From: Oxynema aestuarii AP17
Lineage (GTDB): Bacteria; Cyanobacteriota; Cyanobacteriia; Cyanobacteriales; Laspinemataceae
Assembly (NCBI RefSeq): GCF_012295525.1
Contig: NZ_CP051167.1
Span: 5,377,501-5,441,500 of the forward strand
DNA length: 64,000 bases
Direction: 5' to 3'
This document shows positions 17,915 to 28,359 of this stretch, one piece after another. The notes beneath the pieces were generated by a model. The model saw only the letters and a program-made list of their open reading frames with translations, made no database searches and was not told the DNA's origin. A program made the translations under genes and the position numbers. Within the stretch, counting starts at the first letter, position 1. Each line of letters begins with the position of its first letter.

Positions 17915-19225
17915 TCAACTGCGCCAACGACGGGCAAACTCTTCGAGGGTCGAATTCTGAATTTGACCTTGCAACCATTGCAACGCCGCTTTTTGTCCGT
18001 CAAACCCTTGATAGTATTCGCACACATTAATCAAACTAATCGGCGGCGAACTTTGCGCCACCTCCCGATCCGGATTTTGACTGCGCCAGCGACGGGCAAA
18101 CTCCTGCAACACCCCCTCACTCAACTGTGCTTGCAACCATCGCACCGCTTGGTCTTGATAAGGCAAACCGCGATAATATTTGCAAACGTCGAGCAGACGA
18201 ATTAAACTCGGTTGGCTCGTCGATTGATTGCGCCACAAACGGGCAAACTCCAGCAAAACCGCTTGAGAAATTTGTCCTTGCAACCAATCGATCGCCCGCG
18301 TTTGATGCTCGAATCCTTGATAAAAACGAAAAACGTCGAGCAGTTGAATAATCGGCGTCGGCGTCGGCGTTCTCGGCGGTGGCGGCGGCGGTGGCGGCGA
18401 CCAGACCGGAGGCGGACTCGGTGGCGGCGGTGGTGGGGAAGGAGTGGCAGACGCCGCTCTCAAACTCATCAACGCCGTCCAGGTATTAATCCCCACAATC
18501 CCATCGGCGGTTAAGTTCATCGCGCGCTGAAAACTGAGTACCGCTTGGGTGAGCGCCGAACTAAAATGGCCGTCAATGGAACCGCGATAAAACCCCCGTT
18601 CGTTCAACCGTTGCTGAACGTAGCGGACGTGGGAACCGCGCGCCCCTTCTCGGGACACGTTAAACCAATTGATATCCACCCCCCCACTAATCCCGCTTAC
18701 CGTTCCCGTATCGGTGTACTGCCACAAGGTCCAACCGTCCCAACCCCCGGGAACCCAAGGATTTTGGGTGCCGTAGTGAGCGATCCACAGGGGATAATCG
18801 GAAAAGCTTTTTGGATTGCCGATCCGTTCCCAAAAACTGGGATAAGTATAAATAATCGGTCGGCGTTTGGTTTCCCGTTCGACGACATCGAGCCAGTAGC
18901 CGATCCCGTCGAGAATGCGACTGGCGGAAACACCGTCGGTGGCTTCAATATCGAGGACGGGGGGCAGATCGTCCGGGCCTAAGGGGACGGTGGATAAGAA
19001 TAAATCGGCTTGAGCGCCGGGGTCTTGTTTGGCGCGGTAGAAGTGATAGGCGCCGCGTGCCAAACCGACGGATTGGATCGCATTCCAGTTGCTTCGGAAG
19101 GTATCGGCGACGAATGTAGCACCTTCGGTAGCTTTGGTAAATGCAAAAGCCATACCGGATTGAGCGACACTGTACCAGTTGACTGGATCTTGCCAGTCGG
19201 AAACGTCAATGCCTCTTGCACACAT
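17915..19225 (-). CDS. GH25 lysozyme with peptidoglycan-binding domain and three novel C-terminal repeats
   Basis: A 436-residue muramidase-like protein. Residues 5-190 form a GH25 domain: GIDVSDWQ at the start, the catalytic pair Asp92/Glu94 in PPVLDIEATDG, then WIAHYG and LWQYTDTG. Residues 193-255 form a PG_binding_1 module (RYVQQRLNERGFY, then VGINTWTAL). A proline-rich linker (about 261-290) leads to three related units of about 43 residues. These share the pattern LLDVxxxYxGxxxQxxAxxWLQxQ and LxEFARRWRSQ, and end exactly at the C-terminus. I do not recognise the repeat; it could bind cell wall or protein. No signal peptide is visible at the chosen start MCARGID. The gene is convergent with the upstream hydrolase. 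It is not near phage genes. Confidence 0.88.
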   Translation of the reverse strand: MCARGIDVSDWQDPVNWYSVAQSGMAFAFTKATEGATFVADTFRSNWNAIQSVGLARGAYHFYRAKQDPGAQADLFLSTVPLGPDDLPPVLDIEATDGVSASRILDGIGYWLDVVERETKRRPIIYTYPSFWERIGNPKSFSDYPLWIAHYGTQNPWVPGGWDGWTLWQYTDTGTVSGISGGVDINWFNVSREGARGSHVRYVQQRLNERGFYRGSIDGHFSSALTQAVLSFQRAMNLTADGIVGINTWTALMSLRAASATPSPPPPPPSPPPVWSPPPPPPPPRTPTPTPIIQLLDVFRFYQGFEHQTRAIDWLQGQISQAVLLEFARLWRNQSTSQPSLIRLLDVCKYYRGLPYQDQAVRWLQAQLSEGVLQEFARRWRSQNPDREVAQSSPPISLINVCEYYQGFDGQKAALQWLQGQIQNSTLEEFARRWRS

Positions 19226-19510
19226 AGGAGTTGCTAATTTTTTGCAAGGTTTGCCTGGGAATACGGGGAGTAAATTCGGCGGTTAGTTCGTCCGCGACGG
19301 TAGTTTTCTCGGGCATTTGAGCGAGTGCCAGAGATGCTTGTATGATAACAGGATGCTAACAATAGCAAACCAAAGGGCGATCGCCCGTCCGGCGTGGCAG
19401 ACGATCGCGAAGGTTAAACAACAGAAAACACGAACCCGATTTCAATAAAAATGACGATTGAAGCTCAAATTTATAAAATCTGAAATCTAACATCTCAAAT
19501 CTCAAATTCT

Positions 19511-20284
19511 ATGGATGTCATTCCCGCTATCGATTTATTAGAAGGTCGCTGCGTGCGGCTGTACCAGGGAGATTACGCGCGATCGCAGACCTTTAATGAA
19601 GATCCCGTCGCCGTCGCCCGGGAGTGGGTCGAACAAGGGGCAACCCGCTTGCACCTGGTCGATCTCGACGGAGCTAAAGCCGGGAAATCGAAGAATTTAG
19701 GGGCAATTGAGGCGATCGCCCAAACCGTTTCCGTTCCCGTCCAAGTGGGGGGTGGATTGCGCGATCGCAGCGCCGTCGCCCGCTTGTTCGACCTCGGCGT
19801 TCGCTACGCCATTCTCGGTACCGTCGCGGTGGAACAACCCGAATTAGTCGGCGAACTCTGTCGGGAATTCCGCGATCGCATCGTCGTCGGAATCGACGCC
19901 CGTAACGGTCGCGTCGCCACCCGAGGCTGGTTGGAAACCTCCGAAATTCTCGCCCCGACCTTGGCCCAGGATATGGCCGCCTTGGGCGTTGCGGCGATTA
20001 TCTATACCGATATCCATCGCGACGGTACTTTAAGCGGTCCGAATCTCGACGCCTTAAAAGAACTTGCCGAGGCGATCGAAATTCCGATTATTGCCTCCGG
20101 TGGGGTCAGTTCCGTCGGCGATTTACTCAGTTTGCTCGCCCTCGAAACCCGAGGCGTGAGCGGGGCGATCGTCGGTCGCGCCCTCTATACCGGGGATCTC
20201 TCTCTAAAAGATGCCTTGCAAGCCGTCGGCCCCGGTCGCCTTCAGGATATCCCCCCGGATTTCGGCTCGTCTGCATTCGCGTGA
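19511..20284 (+). CDS. hisA: Phosphoribosylformimino-AICAR isomerase (histidine biosynthesis)
   Basis: A 257-residue (beta-alpha)8 barrel enzyme that isomerises ProFAR to PRFAR, the fourth step of histidine synthesis. The N-terminus [21 protein letters not shown] has the catalytic Asp, and [14 protein letters not shown] supplies the second one. The phosphate-binding motifs QVGGGLRDR and [11 protein letters not shown] are present. Length is normal. It stands alone among unrelated genes, as his genes often do in cyanobacteria. Confidence 0.97.
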   Translation: MDVIPAIDLLEGRCVRLYQGDYARSQTFNEDPVAVAREWVEQGATRLHLVDLDGAKAGKSKNLGAIEAIAQTVSVPVQVGGGLRDRSAVARLFDLGVRYAILGTVAVEQPELVGELCREFRDRIVVGIDARNGRVATRGWLETSEILAPTLAQDMAALGVAAIIYTDIHRDGTLSGPNLDALKELAEAIEIPIIASGGVSSVGDLLSLLALETRGVSGAIVGRALYTGDLSLKDALQAVGPGRLQDIPPDFGSSAFA

Positions 20285-20299
20285 ACGGTGACCCGGCAG

Positions 20300-20319
20300 G
20301 GGATGGGATATCCCATCCC
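20300..20319. repeat. Perfect 20-bp palindrome after hisA
   Basis: A perfect palindrome (GGGATGGGAT and its complement) followed by AAAATTTTG lies 16 bp after the hisA stop. It probably forms the 3' end of the hisA transcript, although a loop-less palindrome is not a typical terminator. Confidence 0.5.
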
Positions 20320-20379
20320 AAAATTTTGTGTAAAACGTGCCAGATTTAACTTGCACCGACGGCGGAATTTTGCCAAATT

Positions 20380-22626
20380 TTAAGTCGTCCCCTCCGTGAG
20401 AACCTCCTCAAAAGCGAAGTCTGGGGCGGCCAACACGAAAATCGTCGTCGGCAAGCCGGAGGTTTTTGCTTGCAGATTTTCGTAATATTCCGTGAACTGC
20501 TCCCCGGGGGAAGCCATGCCGAGAAAGACTAAATCCGCACTCGCCGAAGATTCGTGCAAGATCTCGTTAAACGGTTTGCCGTCGGCGACGATAACTTGCG
20601 GGATGGCGCCGATCCGCAGTTGGGCGACTAAAGCCTTGAGGTTCGGTTCCGCATCGCGGGCGGCAGATGCGTTGGGAACGACCAATTTGAGGTGAACTTG
20701 GGCGTTGCGCCATTCGGCACTGGTACGAACCAAATAGGCCAAAATCAGCATTAAACCGCCGTTGGCTTGCAAACCGCCCCACCAGACATCGATCCGACGG
20801 CGACGACCGAAACCGCGCTCGACATTTTCCCGTAAGATAACCACATTGCGTTTGGCTTGGTGGATGGTGGCGATGGTCTCGCAGTAGCGATCGCGCCGGG
20901 ACGGTTCCTCGCTATCCCCCAATAAAATCGTATTGGGAACGAGCGGTCCGAGACCGTAAGTTTCGATCAGCCGTCGGGCGCCCACAAACGGATCGGGCGC
21001 CGTAATCACGCGCACGAGGGCTTGTACGCCGCGACGTTCGAGATATTCGCGAATAGTCGTTTCCAATTCCGCCTGTTGGGCGGCATCGCGGGCCCCCGTG
21101 GGCAGCACGCTAGAAACGGTCACCATGCCTCGGTTGTGGGTCAGGGCCATGGCCAGTTCGACCAACACCCAGCGCCGGGTGGGGGCGCCGGAGAGGACGA
21201 GCAAGTGAGGGCGCCAGTTTTTGGTATCGGGAACCGGACTGAGGTTGAATAACCCGGTGCGAACGACTTCCATCCACAAGCCGCGTCGGACATCTCCCCA
21301 AGCGCTTTCGAGTTCGCGCCGTTCCAACCAGAGATAGACGCCGAGGACGATCGAAGCGGCGATGACGGTGGCGATCGGATCGATAAGCAGCATGACGCCC
21401 ATACAACCGATCGCACCGAACAGGGACAAGACCCAGTGAACCCGGAACGCCGGACGAAATGACGGACTTTGCAAAAATCCCTCGATCGCCGCCGCCACGT
21501 TCAACACCAAATAAGTGGTTAAAAAGAACATGGTCAGCACTGGGGCGATGATATTGAGATCGCCGACGGCGACCGCCGCCACTGCAATGCCCAACGTGAC
21601 TAAGGTCGCGTAAAACGGCTCGTCGTCGGCGCCTTTACCCGTTCCGAGAACCCGCAGCCACCCCGGTAAAATACCGTCGCGGGCAAGGGCTTGCATGACC
21701 CGAGGCGCCCCGAGAATACTGCCGAGGGCGCTCGATAGGGTGGCGCCCCAAACTCCCAAGGAAATCGCCGGACCCCAGAACGCCATCTGTTTCATGATCA
21801 GAGGATTTTCAATCAAGGTGATCGCGTCGGCGCGCGTGGCGAGTAAAATCGGCAGTCCCATATAGATGACATATCCGGTCCCGACGGCGGCGAGGGTGCC
21901 GATGGGAATCGATCGCGCCGGATCGCGTAAGTCCCCGGACATGCTCACTCCCGCCATAATTCCGGTTACTGCCGGGAAAAATACGGCAAAAACTACCCAA
22001 AAATCCTCGGAATTTTCCGGTTTGGCCCCCCACATCTCGATCGTGGTGTTTTCTAGGGGATGGCCGAAGGCGAAGGAAATCAGGGATAAGACGATCGCCG
22101 CCATGATGAAGTATTGGGCGCGAATGGCCGTGCGGGCGGATTTGAGGGCCAAGAAGGCGACGGCGACGGTGGTGACTAAGGCAATGAGGCGTTGAATCGA
22201 TTTGAGGTCCGATTCGGGAAAGGATTCGACGATACTTTCCGCAAAACCGATGGTGTAGAGGGCGACGGAGAGGGCTTGGGCGAAGTAGAGGGGAATACCG
22301 ACGGCGCCCCCGGTTTCGATGCCCAGAGAGCGACTGATCATGTAGTAGGCGCCTCCAGTCCGCACGACGCGATCGGTGGCGATCGCCGAGACAGACAGGG
22401 AGGTTAAAAAGGTGATCGAGGTTGAGAGACTGACGATAATCAGCGTGCCGATCAAGCCGACATTGCCGACGACCCAGCCAAATCTCAGATACATGATCAC
22501 GCCTAAAATCGTCAAAATTGACGGAGTATAGACGCCACCAAAGGTTCCCAAGCCACTACCGCTCGTATTGGGCGGGTTGACCGGATTATTCGGTTTGGAA
22601 CCGCCAAAAAAGGGGAATTTAGGCAT
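20380..22626 (-). CDS. APC-superfamily permease, cation-chloride cotransporter (SLC12)-like
   Basis: A 748-residue protein. The first about 440 residues hold some 12 hydrophobic helices beginning with TFGGVYTPSILTILGVIMYL, a motif characteristic of the amino-acid/polyamine/cation-chloride cotransporter branch, and GGAYYMISRSLG near helix 3. The last about 300 residues are soluble and contain an alpha/beta region (RPHLLVLSG, LVFLGMASPG), like the cytosolic domain of SLC12 transporters. The substrate could be amino acids or K+/Na+/Cl-; the long C-terminal domain and the opening motif favour an ion cotransporter. It is flanked by hisA (convergent) and an HPt gene on the same strand. Confidence 0.8.
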   Translation of the reverse strand: MPKFPFFGGSKPNNPVNPPNTSGSGLGTFGGVYTPSILTILGVIMYLRFGWVVGNVGLIGTLIIVSLSTSITFLTSLSVSAIATDRVVRTGGAYYMISRSLGIETGGAVGIPLYFAQALSVALYTIGFAESIVESFPESDLKSIQRLIALVTTVAVAFLALKSARTAIRAQYFIMAAIVLSLISFAFGHPLENTTIEMWGAKPENSEDFWVVFAVFFPAVTGIMAGVSMSGDLRDPARSIPIGTLAAVGTGYVIYMGLPILLATRADAITLIENPLIMKQMAFWGPAISLGVWGATLSSALGSILGAPRVMQALARDGILPGWLRVLGTGKGADDEPFYATLVTLGIAVAAVAVGDLNIIAPVLTMFFLTTYLVLNVAAAIEGFLQSPSFRPAFRVHWVLSLFGAIGCMGVMLLIDPIATVIAASIVLGVYLWLERRELESAWGDVRRGLWMEVVRTGLFNLSPVPDTKNWRPHLLVLSGAPTRRWVLVELAMALTHNRGMVTVSSVLPTGARDAAQQAELETTIREYLERRGVQALVRVITAPDPFVGARRLIETYGLGPLVPNTILLGDSEEPSRRDRYCETIATIHQAKRNVVILRENVERGFGRRRRIDVWWGGLQANGGLMLILAYLVRTSAEWRNAQVHLKLVVPNASAARDAEPNLKALVAQLRIGAIPQVIVADGKPFNEILHESSASADLVFLGMASPGEQFTEYYENLQAKTSGLPTTIFVLAAPDFAFEEVLTEGTT

Positions 22627-22838
22627 AAGTTATGCAAAAATAACGGGACAATCGATGGGATGGCATCAAATCGGAGCCGAGGGGATGTATTTTGGCCGTT
22701 CTTGTCAGATTACCCCAGCTCATCCCACGAAGCGCGGCGATCGCCAAGATCTAGACCGTTTTTACCGGGAAAAGTGTTCTTTCCCGGAACGATCGCCCGT
22801 TGACTCCCCTCCCGCGAACGCTCGATTTCCCGATGGTT

Positions 22839-23771
22839 TTAACTCGATTGCACCGCTTTGACGAGCAGTTTGACCAAGGTGGTCACTTGCTGTTTGTTTA
22901 AATTTTTTAATAAGATTTTTGCCGCCGCTTTCGGTTCGAGGTCGATAATCGCTTGATTTTCGGCGAGGTTGACCCCGGGGTTGACCGATTTTCCCGCTAA
23001 ATCGAGTAACACTGGACTCGGACCGACCAGATCGGTTTTGTCCAAGGCGATTAAATCGGTGGCTTGTTTGATTTCTTTAATCACGACCGGGGCTAAGGTT
23101 TTGTAGTTATTTTCGCTGCGGGCGATCGCCGCGTCCGCCATCGCGATTAACTGCTGCCACCCCTCTAAATCGGAATGCATTTCGGCAAGTTGATTGCAAA
23201 AGGTTCTCAGACGCTGGCGGTTGTTCTCGTCTTCTGCTTGTCTGAATAAATCGAGCATTTGCCGCAACAGGGCGATCGCCGCCAAGGCCGCATCTTCTGA
23301 CATTTTTCCCGATGCTGCCTCACCGTCGCCCCCGCCTCCCGGGGCGCCCCCACCGACTAAGCTGTTGAGATAATTTTGTAGTTCTTGAAAAACCGGATCC
23401 GACTTTTGGACGACTTTATCGGCTTCGTCTTCTCGCAGACCGAATGGCCCTTGCAGGCTTTCTAGTAATTCTTGTAGGGTGTCAAAGCCTTTCAGAAACA
23501 GGGATTCGAGTTTTTGATCCACGGCGACGGGTTGTTCTTTGAGAACTTTAAAACTGTCTTCGAGGCGGTGGGCTGTTTTCTGAATGCTGCTAAATCCTAA
23601 CATGGCCGCTCCCCCTTTAACGGAGTGAGCGGCGCGAAACAGTTCGTTGACTTGTTCCGGGTCTTGGAGGGTCGTTTTGAGATCGAGCAACCCCCGTTCT
23701 AAGGTTTCTAGGTGTTCTTTGGCTTCTTCGATGAAATACCCTAGAATCTGTTGATTTTTATCGGCGTCCAC
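22839..23771 (-). CDS. Histidine phosphotransfer (HPt) domain protein
   Basis: A 310-residue soluble protein. The first about 110 residues form an HPt domain with the phospho-accepting His49 in the motif FRAAHSVKGGAAMLG, like the P1 domain of CheA/PilL. The rest contains a glycine-rich linker (GGGAPGGGGDGEAASG, about 145-160) and a helical region of about 140 residues without a recognised kinase or receiver domain. It is either a stand-alone phosphorelay relay protein or the HPt part of a split CheA-like system. No response regulator or kinase is directly beside it, so the partner is unknown. The start at 23771 is the first in-frame ATG ahead of the HPt fold. Confidence 0.85.
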   Translation of the reverse strand: MDADKNQQILGYFIEEAKEHLETLERGLLDLKTTLQDPEQVNELFRAAHSVKGGAAMLGFSSIQKTAHRLEDSFKVLKEQPVAVDQKLESLFLKGFDTLQELLESLQGPFGLREDEADKVVQKSDPVFQELQNYLNSLVGGGAPGGGGDGEAASGKMSEDAALAAIALLRQMLDLFRQAEDENNRQRLRTFCNQLAEMHSDLEGWQQLIAMADAAIARSENNYKTLAPVVIKEIKQATDLIALDKTDLVGPSPVLLDLAGKSVNPGVNLAENQAIIDLEPKAAAKILLKNLNKQQVTTLVKLLVKAVQSS

Positions 23772-23816
23772 GACTAGTTTCCTCCAACAGGCGATCGGTG
23801 TCTACTTACCTCGTAC

Positions 23817-23857
23817 CCACCCACAACCACCGACCGTCGCTCGGTGTTTCTGGGTGG
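23817..23857 (-). promoter_or_regulatory. Imperfect hairpin in the leader of the HPt gene
   Basis: Two segments, CCACCCAC...CACCGA and TCGGTG...TGGGTGG, can pair with internal mismatches, around a 7-base loop. On the minus strand this sits about 45 bases upstream of the HPt start codon and would lie in its 5' leader. It may affect mRNA stability or translation; this is inference from position only. Confidence 0.3.
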
Positions 23858-24313
23858 AACTGCCTAACTCCGGTGGTCAAAGTTCGATCCCGTTCCCAGA
23901 ATTTGGAGGTCTCGGCCAAGCCTGACGTTCACTCTCAATCTGGTCAGTGGTTAGCTGATAGAATTATTTGTAGCACAAACCCGCTCCAGCGATGACAAGA
24001 GACCGTTGTGGATTCGGTGCCGATCCGATCTGGGGCTTCGGGCGTATCGTAGACAGGAAGACTCTAATCGATGGGGGTCGGGGATCTGTTTTTGTTGTCG
24101 ATCGCGATTTCGATCGCTTTTGTGACTTTTGAAGAGAAACAAGTATAGTCAAGGCGATCGCGGCATTTTGTAGATTTTGTCACTTCTCTGGATGATTAAT
24201 CATCGTCTGAGTGCGAACTTGTGGCTCTCGGTTCTAGCAAACGGAACTCAAGCCCACAGCTTTATGTGAGATCGAGGGATCGCCTATAGATTAAATCCAG
24301 AGATGAGTATTAT
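23858..24313. other. Intergenic region without recognised features
   Basis: About 450 bp between the HPt gene and the DUF1830 gene, both on the minus strand. Short frames lack ribosome sites. It presumably carries the HPt promoter. Nothing else is evident. Confidence 0.4.
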
Positions 24314-24622
24314 TTACCGTTCTCCAACTTCGAGGCGATCGCACCCTAACACTTCCGTTTGATTTTGGCCGCGATCGATCCGAACGCTAGCCCCCGAAGG
24401 TGCTTTAAAAAACAGGCGCTCGCCGGGGAAAACGATCCGTTTGAAATGCCATCGTCGCTCCGAACCACTGCGAAGCACTTGAAGGCGATCGCTCGGATTG
24501 ACGTAATAGCAGAGAATTTCCGAGTTTTGCGGGGGAGATAGCGGTCGAGTGGGTGAGGACACGAGGAGCAGACCAAACATTGGGGACGGTTTATTTTTGT
24601 ATATAATCCGCCGCGCATTCAT
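24314..24622 (-). CDS. DUF1830 family protein
   Basis: A 102-residue protein with the conserved core of the cyanobacterial DUF1830 family: ILCYYVNPSDRLQV, then FKRIVFPGERLFFKAP and a final GCDRLEVGER. An internal ATG (24580) could give an 88-residue form closer to the usual size. The family is small, cytosolic and nearly restricted to cyanobacteria; its function is unknown. The gene is divergent from mgtC, with about 150 bp between the starts. Confidence 0.72.
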   Translation of the reverse strand: MNARRIIYKNKPSPMFGLLLVSSPTRPLSPPQNSEILCYYVNPSDRLQVLRSGSERRWHFKRIVFPGERLFFKAPSGASVRIDRGQNQTEVLGCDRLEVGER

Positions 24623-24770
24623 CTATCAAAAGACATATTTAGCAGAACTTCACCCTAAATATTGGTAACTATTGTTACATTCTACTCGGTTTCCCTGGAA
24701 AGGCGGAGGCGATCTTCCCCAAAGCCGCTAGACTGGGATTTAAAGACATGAATGTGATCTAGGATACAAA

Positions 24771-25280
24771 TTGCCCGAGCTTTACTCCCTCGAACCCATT
24801 GATGCTCCATCCCTTTACCTGCGATTGGGACTGGCCCTGATTGTCGGTATTCTCATTGGCGGCGAACGAGAAATCAAAAATAAACCTGCCGGACTGAGAA
24901 CCCACATGCTCGTCTGTTTCGGTTCCAGCTTATTCGTCTTACTGCCGATCCAACTGGGTTTAGCCGTTCAAAATCCCGAAACCCTCTCCCGAGTCATGAG
25001 TGGAATTATTTCCGGAGTCGGTTTTATTGGGGCCGGAACGATCTTGCGCGATCGCAAAGTGCGCGGTTTGACCTCCGCCGCCGCCATTTGGGTCTCCGCC
25101 GCCCTGGGAACGGCGATCGGCTGCGGCTTGTGGAAAATCGCCCTTACCAGTGCCCTGATCTGCTGGTTTATCCTGCGGATCGTCAAGCGACTCGAATCGG
25201 AATCGATCCTCCACTGGCCGATTAATCTTCAAATAAAGCGGGCTCGTCGTAATCCTGACGGACGGGTAAACGAACAATAA
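24771..25280 (+). CDS. MgtC/SapB family membrane protein
   Basis: A 169-residue protein with four or five predicted transmembrane helices. Characteristic MgtC N-terminal motifs are present: RLGLALIVGILIGGERE, AGLRTHMLVCFGS, and GVGFIGAGTI followed by VRGLTSAAAIWVSAALG. MgtC proteins are linked to growth at low Mg2+ and to regulation of ATP synthase in pathogens; in free-living bacteria the role is unclear. The start is a TTG at 24771, since nearby ATG codons are out of frame or stopped. The 3' end overlaps the convergent histidine kinase gene by 59 bp. The long C-terminal ACT-like domain of larger family members is missing. Confidence 0.88.
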   Translation: MPELYSLEPIDAPSLYLRLGLALIVGILIGGEREIKNKPAGLRTHMLVCFGSSLFVLLPIQLGLAVQNPETLSRVMSGIISGVGFIGAGTILRDRKVRGLTSAAAIWVSAALGTAIGCGLWKIALTSALICWFILRIVKRLESESILHWPINLQIKRARRNPDGRVNEQ

Positions 25281-28200
25281 ACTCGCTGCCTTCGCCGACC
25301 TCAGACGTACAAATCAATTGACCTCCGTGCTTTTCGACCACAATCTGATAGCCGATCGACAAACCCAAACCCGTACCGCTACCGACGGGTTTAGTCGTGA
25401 AAAAGGGATCGAAAATACGAGAGCGAAGCTCTGGAGGAATCCCCACCCCATTATCGGCAATCCGAATTTCCACCCAATCCGAAGTCGATCCGTCCGGTAA
25501 GTCGTCCGTCTCCGGATCGACCCGCGAGGTTCGGATGCGAAGTTGACGCGGCGGTTGCTGGCGTTCGAGGGCGTCGATCGCGTTATTGAGTAAATTGAGA
25601 AAGACCTGATTGAGTTCGCTGGCATAACAATCCACCGGGGGCAAATCGCCGTAATCGCGCACGACTTCGACAAAAGGCGTCTCGCTCTCCTCGGTGGTGC
25701 GACCGATGCCTTTCAAGCGGCTTTGCAGAATCAACAAAGTACTGTCGATCCCCTCGTGAATGTCCACCGCTTTCATGTCCGCCTCGTCCAAGCGGGAGAA
25801 ATTGCGTAAACCGCGCACGATTTCGCGAATGCGTTCGGCGCCGACGCGCATCGATCGCACCAATTTGGGCAAGTCTTCGCGGACGAATTCGAGGTCCACC
25901 GCTTGAATTTCTTCTTCAATTTCCGGGACGGGTTGGGGATAGTGCTGGCGGTAGAGTTCGAGTAAATAAAAGATATCTTCGATATAAGAATTGGCGTGAA
26001 CGATATTGCCGTAGACAAAACTGACGGGATTGTTAATTTCGTGGGCAATTCCGGCGACCATCTGGCCCAAACCGGACATGCGTTCGGTTTGAATCAGTTG
26101 AGTTTGAGTGCGTCGCAGTTCGTTGAGGGTTTGTTCGAGTTCCCGGGCGCGTTTTTCGAGTTCGGCTTCCGATTGTTGTAACGCTTCTTGAGCTTTTTGG
26201 CGTTCGGTGATGTCGAGAATGCTGCCGATCAGTTTGACGACGCGACCGTTTTCGTCGAGGATCGGTTCGCCTTTGGCGGCGAGGTATTTAACCGAACCGT
26301 CAGCAGTAAGGAGGCGTTGGTCGAATTCGTAGGGTTCGCATTCGGCGATCGCGCGGTCGAGCAACTGCTGGGTCATCTCGCGATCGTCGGGATGGATTTG
26401 CTGTAAATAATCCTCGTAAGTCAGCGTTTCCGGGCTGGGGGTGAGGTCGAAAATGCGGTAAATTTCGTCAGACCAGGCCATGGTTGCAGTTTCGAGGTCG
26501 AATTCCCAACAGCCGACGTGGGCGAGTTTTTCGGCTTCGGCGAGTAACGACGCCATCGATCGCATTTGGGCTTCGCTTTTTTGGAGGGATTCGATCAGGC
26601 GGCGGTTTTCCTCTTCAGCTTGTTTGCGATCGGTGATATTTTGAGTCACCGCCATTCCGGCAAAAATTTCGCCACTCTCATTTTTGACGGGTAAGATTTG
26701 CATGGCGTAGACACGATCGCCGTCGGCGATCTCGATTTCCGTCGGTTCGCCGTCGAGAGCTTTGCGGTACAGGGGGTGGAGGATTTCGGCGACGGAAGCG
26801 GGCCAGACGCGATCGAGGCTCGATCCGACAAAGCGATCGCCGGACCTGCCGAAATGTTCGAGTTCGGTACCTTCGGCGAGGGTATAGTGCAGGTCGCGAT
26901 CGAATAACGCGACACTCCCGTTGGGGAAATTGCGAGCGAGGGTGCGATAGAGTTCTTCACTGTGTTTGAGGGCGTCGATCGCCGCTTTGCGCTCCCCGAT
27001 ATCGCTTAAAAACACCGAAATTCCCGATGCCGAGGGATAAGCCCGCACCTCCCACCAGCGATCCGCAAACCGATCTCGGGTCTCGAAAGTGACCGGGACG
27101 TGTTCGACCAAGCAAGCTTGGAGTTGAGTGGCGAAGGATTCGACGCGATCGAGAAAGACCACGGAAATCGGCTGGCCCAATAAAGTTTGGCGCGATCGCT
27201 CCAGCAGCAATTCCGCCGGGTTGTTGATGTAGGTAAAGCGCAATTGCCAATCCAAACTAAAAAAGGCTTCGTTGAGATTGTCGAGCAAGTTGACCATATC
27301 CGCGTGAGCCTTGTGCAAAGCGTCTTCGCTGGTTTTGCGTTCCGTGCGATCGCAAGTGACTTGGCAAAAACCGCACAGTTGGCCCGCCGCGTCGAATAAC
27401 GGGGAAAAACTGACTTCCGCCCAAAAACGAGAGCCATCTTTGCGAACTTGCCAGCCTCGTTCTTCCAGACGTCCGTCAGTGGCGCAACGGTCGAGTTTCT
27501 GGTTGGCGCGATCGGGGGTGACCTCGGCGGGAGGGTAGAAACAACTGAAGTGCCGCCCGAAAATTTCTTCCGGTTGGTAGCCGAGAATATTTTGGGCGCC
27601 GAGATTCCAACTGACGACCCGACCCCGGCGATCGAGACGCACGAGGGCGTAATCTTTAATATGTTCGACCAGCAGACGGCAAGTTTCCTCGCTTTCGCGT
27701 TGGACTTCGCGCGCCGCTTGGGTTTCGCCAATATCCAAAATCGCCCCGTCGAGGTAGCAGGGGGTTTGTTGGCTGTCAAAAATTGGGCGACCGCGTTCGC
27801 GAACCCAACGGGTAGCGCCATCGACACGGATCAGGCGATATTTGACGTCAAACGAGGTTTGGGCGGCGATCGCCCCTTCGATCGCCCCCCGGACGCGCCC
27901 GCGATCCTCGGGGTGAATCAGACTGCACAGAGTGCGGGGGCGATCGCCCGTAAACGCCGATCGCGGATAGCCGGAAATCGCTTCGATGCCCTCGCTGATA
28001 TACTGCACGGGCCAGCCGGATCCTGCCGCACGACGGTAAAAGGCCCCCGGCAAATTGACCAGCAAACTCGCAAACAGATCCTCCGCGTCGGCGCAACAAT
28101 CGCGCGAGCAAGATGGAACCGATTGCGGGTCGGGAGAGTTGCTCGAAGGTCGGGGGGAAGGTTGAGATGGAAATTGCACGATACCGTGAAGTCCTCTTTC

Positions 28201-28293
28201 GCTTGAAGCTTGGGTTAGGGTTAGATCGGGAGAGTTTGGGAGCTTGGTAGAAAGTATTGCAATCGCAAGCGGCGATCGCAATAGCACCCTCAC
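25222..28293 (-). CDS. Multi-PAS sensor histidine kinase
   Basis: A protein of up to 1023 residues without transmembrane segments, so probably a cytosolic sensor. After a low-complexity N-terminus come about five PAS/PAC domains (roughly 65-185, 205-325, 330-435, 445-560, 590-705), for example [17 protein letters not shown] and [19 protein letters not shown] coiled coil follows, then a dimerisation/phosphoacceptor region with His751 in [16 protein letters not shown], and an ATPase domain with the N box ([10 protein letters not shown]), [29 protein letters not shown]. It has no receiver domain and no response regulator is adjacent. The annotated start is a GTG; another GTG about 37 codons later is also possible, since the N-terminal residues are not conserved-looking. 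The C-terminal codons overlap the mgtC 3' end. Confidence 0.9.
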   Translation of the reverse strand: MRVLLRSPLAIAILSTKLPNSPDLTLTQASSERGLHGIVQFPSQPSPRPSSNSPDPQSVPSCSRDCCADAEDLFASLLVNLPGAFYRRAAGSGWPVQYISEGIEAISGYPRSAFTGDRPRTLCSLIHPEDRGRVRGAIEGAIAAQTSFDVKYRLIRVDGATRWVRERGRPIFDSQQTPCYLDGAILDIGETQAAREVQRESEETCRLLVEHIKDYALVRLDRRGRVVSWNLGAQNILGYQPEEIFGRHFSCFYPPAEVTPDRANQKLDRCATDGRLEERGWQVRKDGSRFWAEVSFSPLFDAAGQLCGFCQVTCDRTERKTSEDALHKAHADMVNLLDNLNEAFFSLDWQLRFTYINNPAELLLERSRQTLLGQPISVVFLDRVESFATQLQACLVEHVPVTFETRDRFADRWWEVRAYPSASGISVFLSDIGERKAAIDALKHSEELYRTLARNFPNGSVALFDRDLHYTLAEGTELEHFGRSGDRFVGSSLDRVWPASVAEILHPLYRKALDGEPTEIEIADGDRVYAMQILPVKNESGEIFAGMAVTQNITDRKQAEEENRRLIESLQKSEAQMRSMASLLAEAEKLAHVGCWEFDLETATMAWSDEIYRIFDLTPSPETLTYEDYLQQIHPDDREMTQQLLDRAIAECEPYEFDQRLLTADGSVKYLAAKGEPILDENGRVVKLIGSILDITERQKAQEALQQSEAELEKRARELEQTLNELRRTQTQLIQTERMSGLGQMVAGIAHEINNPVSFVYGNIVHANSYIEDIFYLLELYRQHYPQPVPEIEEEIQAVDLEFVREDLPKLVRSMRVGAERIREIVRGLRNFSRLDEADMKAVDIHEGIDSTLLILQSRLKGIGRTTEESETPFVEVVRDYGDLPPVDCYASELNQVFLNLLNNAIDALERQQPPRQLRIRTSRVDPETDDLPDGSTSDWVEIRIADNGVGIPPELRSRIFDPFFTTKPVGSGTGLGLSIGYQIVVEKHGGQLICTSEVGEGSEFIVRLPVRQDYDEPALFED

Positions 28294-28359
28294 GGAAAAT
28301 CTTCAATACATTTGGAAGCCCTGTCACTTTAGCGCAGGGAGGAAAAACGAATGGCGACT

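Noticed and set aside
17915-19225. GH25 lysozyme taken as sign of a prophage
   Set aside because: No phage structural, integrase or holin genes nearby; neighbours are housekeeping genes.
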